Shown here one piece after another: positions 1 to 7,107 of a stretch of DNA of 64,000 nucleotides (position 1 is its first letter; the number at the start of each line of letters is the position of its first letter). Both the position numbers and the translations under genes were made by a program. The stretch lies in assembly GCF_007096885.1 (NCBI RefSeq), contig NZ_VJNO01000005.1, positions 1 through 64,000 of the forward strand, read 5' to 3'. The DNA is from Streptomyces sp. 130 (lineage in GTDB: Bacteria; Actinomycetota; Actinomycetes; Streptomycetales; Streptomycetaceae). The notes below the pieces were generated by a model that was not told the origin of the DNA, ran no database searches, and saw nothing but the letters and a program-made list of their open reading frames with translations.

Positions 1-247
1 CCTTCGGTCTTGCGTTTCCGACTCTATCAGACTCTTTCGTGTCCGATTCCCGGTCGAAGCGGGTCAAGCAGTTTTCGCTTTCCAGTTCTTCGCTTTCGCG
101 TTTCCCTTTCCGGCGAGTCCGACTCTATCAGATCCTTTCGGGCCTGATTCCCAGTCAGCGAGGCTTGTCTTCCCGGCTGTTGGGCCGTTCCGACGTCCAA
201 AACTCTAGCGGACTTTCCCGGCGGCTCATAATCGGGCCTTCGAAATG
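1..247 (-). promoter_or_regulatory. Tandem rRNA operon promoters (downstream set) and leader start
   Basis: Read on the minus strand, this stretch matches the well-known DNA upstream of Streptomyces 16S rRNA genes: blocks ending in CTGATAGAGTCGGAAACGC, then CAAGACCGAAGG at the window edge. Two copies of a 38-bp promoter block lie exactly 101 bp apart (18-55 and 119-156). Their -10 elements TAGAGT fall at 21-26 and 122-127, each 18 bp from a conserved GGAATC. A third TAGAGT lies at 202-207. No coding sequence is present. The 16S gene should begin a few hundred bases beyond the left edge. The match to the rrn leader is from memory and the promoter boxes are read directly. Confidence 0.85.
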
Positions 248-267
248 AATTTCGGCATGCCGAAATT
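248..267. repeat. Perfect 20-bp palindrome
   Basis: AATTTCGGCATGCCGAAATT is a perfect inverted repeat with no spacer. It lies between the upstream-most rrn promoter and the downstream set. It could be a regulator-binding site or a small hairpin in the transcript from the distal promoter. It is also about 150 nt past the marR stop, so it could end that message, although it lacks a long U-tract. Confidence 0.8.
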
Positions 268-361
268 TCCCCGAACGGGAGGTCGTGCTGAGTTTGGTGT
301 GCCGCGTCTGCGGCGGGATCGGCTGCCGCAAAACCGTTCAGGCTCCGTGGCAACCCGAAGA

Positions 362-390
362 ACCTTACGGATCGCCGAGGGGCCTGTCAA
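362..390 (-). promoter_or_regulatory. Near-consensus vegetative promoter, likely distal rrn promoter
   Basis: On the minus strand a perfect -35 TTGACA (385-390) is separated by 17 bp from a -10 TAAGGT (362-367), giving a start near 355. It sits just downstream of the marR stop and points at the rRNA promoter block. It is best read as the first of about four rrn promoters. The remaining bases from 268 to 418 hold no gene I can recognise. Confidence 0.75.
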
Positions 391-418
391 CCCCCTCCTC
401 GCCCAGTCGACAGGTGAC

Positions 419-973
419 TCAGTCCAGGTCGGTGAGCCTGCCGCCGGCGTCCGGTTGGGCGTGCTCCACCCTCCGCAGCAGCCGGGTCAGCATCGCGCCG
501 AGCACCCCGCGCTCCTCGCCGTCGAGGTCCTGGAGCAGATCCGCCTCGAAGTCGGTGGCCATCCGCATCGCCTCCAGCCACTTCGTGCGTCCCTCGTCCG
601 TCAGCTCCACGATGACGCGGACGCGGTTGTTCTCGTCGCGATCGCGGGTCACGAGGCCCTCGCCGGCCATGCGGTCGATGCGGTGCGTCATCGCGGCCGG
701 GGTGAGACCGAGCCGTTTGGCCAGCTCGCCGGGGCCGAGGCGGTAGGGCTCCCCTCCCAGGACGAGGGTCTTCAGGACCTCCCACTCCGCGTTGCTGATG
801 CCGAGCGCGGCGAGCTGTCTCCCGTACGCGACGTTCATCCGGCGGTTCAGCCGGCCGAGCGCGGAGACGACCTGTTCGACCTGGGGGTCCAGGTCGCGGT
901 ACTCGCGCTGGTAGGCGGCGATCTGCTCGTCGAGGCTCGGCTCATCGAGTCCGGGCTCGGTGGTGTCGGACAT
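419..973 (-). CDS. MarR-family transcriptional regulator
   Basis: This is a 184-aa winged-helix regulator. The segment AEWEVLKTLVLGGEPYRLGPGELAKRLGLTPAA (in parts, about residues 60-95) is the MarR helix-turn-helix, followed by the wing motif RDRDENNRVRVIVELT. The start at 973 (MSDTTEPG) is chosen because the upstream reading frame runs through the operator region. It is divergent from an MFS transporter gene, with a perfect inverted repeat between them, which suggests it represses both itself and the transporter and releases on ligand binding. The ligand cannot be read from the sequence. Confidence 0.93.
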   Translation of the reverse strand: MSDTTEPGLDEPSLDEQIAAYQREYRDLDPQVEQVVSALGRLNRRMNVAYGRQLAALGISNAEWEVLKTLVLGGEPYRLGPGELAKRLGLTPAAMTHRIDRMAGEGLVTRDRDENNRVRVIVELTDEGRTKWLEAMRMATDFEADLLQDLDGEERGVLGAMLTRLLRRVEHAQPDAGGRLTDLD

Positions 974-1038
974 GGCGCGCAGTATGGCACGCCACCCATA
1001 GCCGTCGAAGTCCTTCGAGTCGTAGTGTTCAACGTCTA

Positions 1039-1054
1039 ACTTTAGTGATAAAGT
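1039..1054. promoter_or_regulatory. Inverted-repeat operator for the MarR protein
   Basis: ACTTTA-GTGA-TAAAGT is a perfect 6-bp inverted repeat with a 4-bp spacer, in the AT-rich gap between the divergent marR and MFS genes. Its size and position are typical of MarR-family operators, which overlap both promoters. Confidence 0.75.
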
Positions 1055-1109
1055 CTTCGGGTTCGAGTCGTTCGGTTGGTACGACTCAGAGTTCGAGAGC
1101 TTGAGGTAG

Positions 1110-2423
1110 GTGAGTGTGACCAGGGAAATGGGCGCAGCACTGCGGCGGATCCAGTTGGGGAGCGCGCTGAGTGCGTTCGGGCTCGGGTTCACCGTTCCGT
1201 ACCTGTACGTCTATGTGGCGCAGGTACGGGATCTGGGCGCCGGTACGGCGGGGATCGTGCTGGCGGTCTTCGCCATGGCGGCGCTCGCGGTCCTGCCGTT
1301 CACGGGCCGCGCGATCGACCGTCGCGGGCCGCTGCCCGTGCTGATCGCCGCCTCCGGTGTCGCCTCCCTGGGCGCCATCGCGCTCGGCGTGTCCTCGCAG
1401 GTCACCACCGCCGTCCTGGCGGCGGCCGTGCTCGGCGCGGGAACCGCCGTCATGCAGCCCGCGCTCGCCACCATGCTCGTCCGGTGCACCGGCGCCGCCA
1501 CTCGTACGCGGGCCTTCGCCATGCAGTTCTTCCTGCAGAACCTGGGCCTTGGGATCGGCGGTCTGGTCGGCGGGCAGATCGTCGACACGAGCAGCCCCGC
1601 GTCGTTCACGCTGCTGTTCCTGATCGAAGCCGTGATGTTCCTGGTGCTCGGCGTCATCGCGGCCACCGTGCGGATGCCGAGCGCCCCCGTGAACGCGCCG
1701 GAGACGGTGGCCGGGGCGCCGGCCCCGCGCGGCGGGCTCCGGGCTCTGGTCTCGCACCGCGCGATGGTGCAGCTGTGCGTCCTGGGCTTCGTGCTGTTCT
1801 TCGCCTGCTACGGGCAGTTCGAGTCCGGGCTCGCGGCGTACGGCACCGAGGCCGCCGGCATCGAGCCGTCCACGCTCGGCGTGGCGCTGGCCGCCAACAC
1901 CGCCGTCATCGTCGTCGCGCAGTTCGTGGTGCTGCGTCTCGTGGAGCGCCGGCGGCGCACCCGGGTCATCGCGGCAGTCGGCCTGATCTGGGCCTTCGCC
2001 TGGATCGTGGCCGGTTACGCGGGCCTCGGGCACGGCAGCCAGACCATGGCGACGGCCGCGATGATCTCCACGTACGCCTTGTTCGGCCTCGGCGAGTCCA
2101 TGCTGTCGCCGACCGTCGCGCCGCTGGTCGCGGACCTGGCGCCGGAGTCGATGGTGGGGCAGTACAACTCGGCGTTCGCGCTCTGCAAGCAGCTCGCGCT
2201 GGCCGTCGGCCCCGCCGTGGGCGGTCCGATGGGAGCGTCGCTGCACGGCCCGTACATCGTGACGTTCGTCCTGTTCTCGCTGGGCATCACCGCGCTCGCG
2301 CTGCGACTCGGCCGACGGCTCACCCCCGTACAGGACCAGCCCTCGCTCGCGCACGCGCCGTCGCGGGTGGTGGCCGTCTCCGTGCCGGAGAGCGCGCCGG
2401 CGCCCGTGGCCGCCGCGCGCTGA
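1110..2423 (+). CDS. MFS transporter, probable drug exporter
   Basis: The 437-aa protein has about 12 hydrophobic segments and the loop motif GRAIDRRGPLP after TM2, the MFS motif-A region. It lies in the cytoplasmic membrane and probably exports a small toxic compound by proton antiport. GTG at 1110 is preceded by a GAGG-type ribosome site; GTG at 1116 is an alternative. Divergence from a MarR regulator, with a shared operator, supports inducible efflux. The substrate is unknown. Confidence 0.9.
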   Translation: MSVTREMGAALRRIQLGSALSAFGLGFTVPYLYVYVAQVRDLGAGTAGIVLAVFAMAALAVLPFTGRAIDRRGPLPVLIAASGVASLGAIALGVSSQVTTAVLAAAVLGAGTAVMQPALATMLVRCTGAATRTRAFAMQFFLQNLGLGIGGLVGGQIVDTSSPASFTLLFLIEAVMFLVLGVIAATVRMPSAPVNAPETVAGAPAPRGGLRALVSHRAMVQLCVLGFVLFFACYGQFESGLAAYGTEAAGIEPSTLGVALAANTAVIVVAQFVVLRLVERRRRTRVIAAVGLIWAFAWIVAGYAGLGHGSQTMATAAMISTYALFGLGESMLSPTVAPLVADLAPESMVGQYNSAFALCKQLALAVGPAVGGPMGASLHGPYIVTFVLFSLGITALALRLGRRLTPVQDQPSLAHAPSRVVAVSVPESAPAPVAAAR

Positions 2424-2432
2424 GCGCGGACG

Positions 2433-4094
2433 CTACTGCGGCAGGACGAATTCGCACCACACCGCCTTGCCGCCGCCCGGTGTCCGGCGGCTCCCCCACG
2501 ACGTGGCGATGGAGGCCACGATCGAGATGCCCCGGCCCGCCTCGTCCGCCGGTTCGGCGCGGCGGCGGCGCGGCAGGTGCTCGTCGCCGTCGGTCACCTC
2601 GATGATCAGGCGGCGGTCGGTGCGGCGCAGGCCGAGGCGCATCGGCGGGGTGCCGTGCTGGAGGGAGTTGGCGACCAGCTCCCCGGCGGCGAGGACCCCG
2701 AGATCGCACAGCTCCACGGGGAATCGCCACGAGGCGAGCACGCCCGTCGCGAAGGCGCGGGCGCGGGGAGCCGCCTCGGTGCCGCCGAGCAGATCGAGTG
2801 AGGCGTTGTGGAACAGCTCGGCGGCGGCGCCCGTGCGCGCCGGATGCTGCACGACCAGGACCGCCACGTCGTCGTCGTGCTCGGCGGTGACGTTGAGGGA
2901 GCGGATCAGCCGGTCGCAGACGACCTGCGGCGCGCCCGTCGCGCCGGACAGCGCCCGCTCCAGCGCACCCACGCCCTCGTCGATGTCCTCGCTGCGGCGC
3001 TCGACCAGCCCGTCCGTGTAGAGGACGGCGGTCGAACCGGGCTGCAGCGGAATCGTGCCCGAGGTGTGGATCCAGCCACCGGTGCCCAGCGGCGGGCCGA
3101 TCGGGTCCTCCGCGCGGCGGACCGTGCCGTCCTCGTCGCGCACCAGGATCGGCAGGTGGCCCGCGGAGGAGAAGACGAGGAGCCCTTCGTTGGGGTCGTG
3201 CACGGCGTAGGCGCAGGTGGCGATCTGGCTGGCGTCGATCTCCGCGGCGAGCCCGTCGAGCAGCTGAAGGACCTCGTGCGGCGGAAGATCCAGCCGGGCA
3301 TAGGCCCGTACGGCGGTGCGGAGCTGGCCCATGACGGCGGCGGCGCGCACCCCGCGTCCCATCACGTCGCCGATGACCAGCGCGGTGCGGCCCGCGCCCA
3401 GGGTGATGACGTCGTACCAGTCGCCGCCGACCGCGGCGTCCGTGCCACCCGGCTGGTAGGTGGCGGCGATCCGCAGGTCGTCGGGCTGTTCCAGCTCCTG
3501 CGGGAGCAGCGAGCGCTGGAGCGTGACGGCGGTTTCGCGGTGGCGGCCCTCGCTGGCGCGCAGCCGCTCGGCGGCCTCGGCGTGGTCGGTGACGTCGGCC
3601 GCGTACACGAGGACTCCGCTGTCGCGGCCCTTCTCCTTGTCGGGGCGCACGGGCGTGCAGGTCACGGTGTACGAGCGGCCGTCGGCGGCCTTCCGGGATT
3701 TGACCGTGCGCGGGGTGCCGCTGCGCAGGACCTGGTCCATGAGGGGAAGCAGGCCGATCTCGGTCAGTTCGGGCATCACCTCGGCGGCCGGGGCGCCGCA
3801 GGGGCGGGGGCCGAAGGCCGCGGTGTACGCGTCGTTGACGTAGGCGACGTGGTGGTCGGCGCCGTGCACCAGGGCGACCAGGGCGGGCAGCCGGCCCAGG
3901 ATGTCGCGGGCGGAGATGTCCCCCAGATCGGGCGCCGAGGGCAGGGGGACGCCGACCGGTCCGCCCTGCGGCGGCGCGGCGCCCGATTCGGCCCGGGCGT
4001 ACTCGGCGCGGGCCGCCGGTACGGAGCTGTGGTCCTCCCGGGCGGCGCGACGCTGCGTACCGGGGAGGCGGGCGCTCCAACGCGTGAAGTTCAC
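2433..4094 (-). CDS. PAS / PP2C (SpoIIE-type) / anti-sigma-like ATPase signalling protein
   Basis: The 553-aa protein has three parts. A PAS domain (about 60-165) contains VAYVNDAYTAAFG. A SpoIIE-type PP2C phosphatase (about 190-385) carries metal-site motifs GGDWYDV, GDVMGRG, SSAGHLP and YTDGLVE. A C-terminal RsbW/HATPase_c domain (about 415-550) carries ELVANSLQHG and GRGISIV. Such proteins set the phosphorylation state of anti-anti-sigma factors, and the fused kinase-like domain can act in the opposite direction. It is soluble and follows ndh on the same strand by 178 bp. The GTG start has a weak ribosome site. An acidic open stretch upstream in another frame (from about 4197) leaves a longer N-terminus possible only with a frameshift. 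Confidence 0.9.
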   Translation of the reverse strand: MNFTRWSARLPGTQRRAAREDHSSVPAARAEYARAESGAAPPQGGPVGVPLPSAPDLGDISARDILGRLPALVALVHGADHHVAYVNDAYTAAFGPRPCGAPAAEVMPELTEIGLLPLMDQVLRSGTPRTVKSRKAADGRSYTVTCTPVRPDKEKGRDSGVLVYAADVTDHAEAAERLRASEGRHRETAVTLQRSLLPQELEQPDDLRIAATYQPGGTDAAVGGDWYDVITLGAGRTALVIGDVMGRGVRAAAVMGQLRTAVRAYARLDLPPHEVLQLLDGLAAEIDASQIATCAYAVHDPNEGLLVFSSAGHLPILVRDEDGTVRRAEDPIGPPLGTGGWIHTSGTIPLQPGSTAVLYTDGLVERRSEDIDEGVGALERALSGATGAPQVVCDRLIRSLNVTAEHDDDVAVLVVQHPARTGAAAELFHNASLDLLGGTEAAPRARAFATGVLASWRFPVELCDLGVLAAGELVANSLQHGTPPMRLGLRRTDRRLIIEVTDGDEHLPRRRRAEPADEAGRGISIVASIATSWGSRRTPGGGKAVWCEFVLPQ

Positions 4095-4272
4095 GGAATT
4101 TCTGGCCTCGTGTGTCGGTCTGGTCCGCTCGGGCGGGTGCTTCGTCTGCCAGGGCGTCGGGCGCGTTCGTCGCTCCTGGGCGGTCTTCGCTGGTCACTGT
4201 CGGTTGCTGCCGGCCGGGTCACTCTGTGCAGATGTGGGCCCACCCATGGTCACACGTCCAGTGTGTCGGACC

Positions 4273-5670
4273 CTACTGACAGTCGTCCCCGTCGGGCCGC
4301 GGCCGGCGTCCGGCGGCGAGTTCGAACTCGGCCCGGGGATGCTCAAGGGAGCCCAGGGAGACGATTTCGCGTTTGAAGAGGCCCGCGAGCGTCCATTCGG
4401 CCAGGACGCGTGCCTTCCGGTTGAAGGTGGGGACCCGGCCCAGGTGGTACATGCGGTGTATCAGCCAGGCCGGATACCCCTTCAGCCGGCGCCCGTAGAT
4501 GTGTGCCACGCCCTTGTGGAGTCCGAGCGAGGCGACGGAGCCCGCGTAGCTGTGGCGGTATTCGGTGAGCGGCCCCCCGTCGAGCGCGGCGGCGACGTTG
4601 TCGGCGAGGACCTTCGCCTGGCGGACGGCGTGCTGGGCGTTGGGGGCGGTCGTGCGGCCGGTTTCGGCGGCGGTGAGGTCGGGAACGGCGGCGGCATCGC
4701 CCGCAGACCAGGCGTGCTCGGTGCCCTCGACGGTCAGCTTCGCGGTGCATACGAGCCTGCCGCGGTCGTCCAGGGGGAGGCCGGTGGCGGCCAGGAGAGG
4801 AGCCGGTTTGACGCCGGCCGTCCACACGAGGGTGCGGGTGGGGAAGCGGGATCCGTCGCTGAGGACGGCGATCCGGTCCTCGCAGGAGTCCAGCCTGGTG
4901 TCGAGACGTACGTCGATGTTGCGGCCCCGCAATTCCCGTACGGCGTACCGACCGAGGTCTTCCCCGACTTCGGGCAGGATCCGGCCGGTGGCCTCCACGA
5001 GGACCCACTTCAGGTCCTCGGCCTTGATGTTGTGGTAGTACCGCGAGGCGTAGCGGGCCATGTCCTCCAGCTCCGCGAGCGCCTCCACGCCCGCGTAGCC
5101 GCCGCCGACGAAGACGAAGGTCAGGGCTGCGTCACGGACAGCGGGGTCGCGGGTGGCGGACGCGATGTCCATCTGTTCGATCACGTGGTTGCGCAGCCCG
5201 ATGGCTTCCTCGATCGTCTTGAAACCCACACCGTGGTCGGCGAGGCCGGGGACGGGAAGCGTGCGGGACACGGAGCCGGGGGCGAGGACGAGCTCGTCGT
5301 ACTCGATCTCCAGCGCACCGGTGCCGTCCTCGCCGCTGGCGAGGGTGGTGACGGTGGCGGTGCGCTTGGTGTGGTCGATGGCCCGGGCCTCGCCGATGAC
5401 GATCGTGCAGTGCGGCAGGACTCGGCGCAGCGGTACGACGACATGGCGCGGTGAGATCGAGCCGGCGGCGGCCTCGGGGAGGAACGGCTGGTACGTCATA
5501 TAGGGCTCGGGAGCGACCACCACGATCTCGGTCTCGCCGCTTCTCAGTCTCTGCTTCAGCTTCCGCTGGAGACGCAGCGCTGTGTACATCCCGACGTAGC
5601 CTCCACCGACGACGAGGATGCGCGCACCCGGCGGGGGGCCGGGGGGTGTGCCCCCGGAAACTGAAGCCAT
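4273..5670 (-). CDS. ndh: Type II NADH dehydrogenase (NAD(P)/FAD oxidoreductase)
   Basis: The 465-aa protein begins with an FAD-binding ILVVGGGYVGMY motif and has a second Rossmann motif, FVFVGGGYAGVEALAELEDM, for NADH. The late GDAAAVPD motif and a C-terminal amphipathic segment (YGRRLKGYPAWLIHRMYHLG) fit membrane-associated NDH-2. It transfers electrons from NADH to menaquinone without proton pumping. The ATG at 5670 is preceded by GGGGTGG. An in-frame start at 5709 is possible but adds an unconserved-looking leader. Confidence 0.9.
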   Translation of the reverse strand: MASVSGGTPPGPPPGARILVVGGGYVGMYTALRLQRKLKQRLRSGETEIVVVAPEPYMTYQPFLPEAAAGSISPRHVVVPLRRVLPHCTIVIGEARAIDHTKRTATVTTLASGEDGTGALEIEYDELVLAPGSVSRTLPVPGLADHGVGFKTIEEAIGLRNHVIEQMDIASATRDPAVRDAALTFVFVGGGYAGVEALAELEDMARYASRYYHNIKAEDLKWVLVEATGRILPEVGEDLGRYAVRELRGRNIDVRLDTRLDSCEDRIAVLSDGSRFPTRTLVWTAGVKPAPLLAATGLPLDDRGRLVCTAKLTVEGTEHAWSAGDAAAVPDLTAAETGRTTAPNAQHAVRQAKVLADNVAAALDGGPLTEYRHSYAGSVASLGLHKGVAHIYGRRLKGYPAWLIHRMYHLGRVPTFNRKARVLAEWTLAGLFKREIVSLGSLEHPRAEFELAAGRRPRPDGDDCQ

Positions 5671-6007
5671 CACCACCCCATGACGCAACGTGCACCGAAG
5701 TTTGTCCACAGCCCCGGCAAATTGTGTGACCGGAGGCCGTGCACGGTCCCTCTGGGCCTGGCGGGCCGTTGGCGCACAAGCTCCGCAGGTCAGGCATTGC
5801 GGTACGGGTCAGGGGCGGGGATCAAGTGGTGACCAACCGGTCCTTGCGCCGATCGGGGGGCGCTCCGGGCGGAACTGCCCCCTTCTGAATTGACCCGGGC
5901 TCAACTATGTTCGTATGTCGTCGGGGTGTCGGACGGTGACGATCTGTTCACCTCGACGGACACGGCGGGAGTCTCCGGGGGGAGACGTCATAACCGGGGG
6001 AACTGTT
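5671..6007. other. Divergent intergenic region between ndh and a TetR gene
   Basis: This 337-bp region has no gene. It must hold the ndh promoter (minus) and the TetR promoter (plus). GGTGA and TCACC form a short inverted repeat with an 8-bp spacer at 5935-5952, too weak to assign to Rex or another regulator. Confidence 0.6.
5890..5919 (+). promoter_or_regulatory. Probable promoter for the TetR-family gene
   Basis: TTGACC (5890-5895) lies 18 bp from TATGTC (5914-5919), about 90 bp ahead of the ATG at 6008. The -10 box is imperfect. Confidence 0.5.
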
Positions 6008-6886
6008 ATGGACATTCAGGAATCGCATTGGTCGGCCACTGCTGTCGCGCCTGAAGAAGGCGGACACGCCGGGGCAGTCGGCACCCTCAACGGAACGGGC
6101 GGCACCACGACGACCGCGCCTCCGACGGCACTGAACGCGCTGAGCAACGGACTTGGCGCCCAGCCCGGCGGCGCGTCGGCGCACGCGCGGCCGGCCCCGC
6201 TGCGGGTGGACGCGCAGCGCAATCTCGAACACGTACTGCGCGCGGCGCGCGAGGTGTTCGGGGAGCTGGGGTACGGGGCCCCGATGGAGGACGTGGCCCG
6301 GCGGGCCAGGGTCGGCGTCGGCACGGTCTACCGGCGTTTTCCCAGCAAGGACGTGCTGGTGCGGCGGATAGCCGAGGAGGAGACCTCCCGGCTGACCGAC
6401 CAGGCGCGTGCCGCGCTCGGGGAGGAGGACGAACCGTGGTCGGCGCTCTCGCGCTTCCTGCGCACCTCCGTGGCCTCGGGGGCGGGCCGGCTCCTGCCGC
6501 CGCAGATACTGCGGGTCGGTGTGGAGACCGAGGACGCGACCGTGGCCGGGGCGGATGGCGAGGCCACGGGGGACGAACCCCGGGTGCCCCAGCAGCGGCA
6601 GGAGGCGGGCACGGCCGCGCCCCGGGCGGCGTCCCAGCAGCGGCCCGGTCCGGACGCCGGCGGCGAGGACCTGGGCGCCGGTGCGGCCGAGCTGTTGGAG
6701 GTCGTGGGGCGGCTCGTCGACCGGGCAAGGACCTCGGGCGAGCTGCGCCATGATGTGACGGTGTCGGACGTCCTGCTGGTCATCGCGACGGCGGCCCCCT
6801 CACTGCCGGACGCGGCCCAGCAGGCGGCGGCCTCTTCCCGGCTGCTGGACATCCTGCTGGAGGGACTGCGCTCCCGGCCCGAGTGA
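6008..6886 (+). CDS. TetR-family transcriptional regulator
   Basis: The 292-aa protein has the TetR DNA-binding domain at about residues 75-125 (VFGELGYGAPMEDVARRARV then GVGTVYRRFPSKDVLVRRI). It is unusual in having about 65 low-complexity residues before the HTH and a Gln/Ala/Gly-rich insertion (about 180-225) in the ligand domain. The ATG at 6008 follows an ACCGGGGG ribosome site; an in-frame start at 5915 would add a non-conserved leader. Effector and targets are unknown. It stands alone, transcribed away from ndh. Confidence 0.9.
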   Translation: MDIQESHWSATAVAPEEGGHAGAVGTLNGTGGTTTTAPPTALNALSNGLGAQPGGASAHARPAPLRVDAQRNLEHVLRAAREVFGELGYGAPMEDVARRARVGVGTVYRRFPSKDVLVRRIAEEETSRLTDQARAALGEEDEPWSALSRFLRTSVASGAGRLLPPQILRVGVETEDATVAGADGEATGDEPRVPQQRQEAGTAAPRAASQQRPGPDAGGEDLGAGAAELLEVVGRLVDRARTSGELRHDVTVSDVLLVIATAAPSLPDAAQQAAASSRLLDILLEGLRSRPE

Positions 6887-7107
6887 CGGGTACCGGGTGC
6901 GGGCGGGCTCGCGATGCTCCGCCTCTCGCCCACTGTCACGTCAACCCTGCCCCGGGGCCCCTCCCTCCAAGGAGTGCCCGCCAGGTGTTCTCTCTCGGAA
7001 GGACGCCCCGGATGAGTGGTTGGCGGGGCTGAGGGCTCTCCGTAAAGGCGCTCTGTGGCACGCTTGCCCGGTATTCGGGTCCGATGGCGCATACGGGGGC
7101 GTCCGCG

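Noticed and set aside
2320..4197. Alternative frame overlapping the PAS/PP2C gene considered as its true N-terminus
   Set aside because: The first 35 codons look plausible but the frame then becomes Arg/Pro-rich shadow. Joining it to the phosphatase would need a frameshift for which there is no evidence.
5935..5952. GGTGA/TCACC inverted repeat near ndh considered as a Rex operator
   Set aside because: Only five bases per arm match and the core differs from the known Rex consensus. It lies on the TetR side of the gap.
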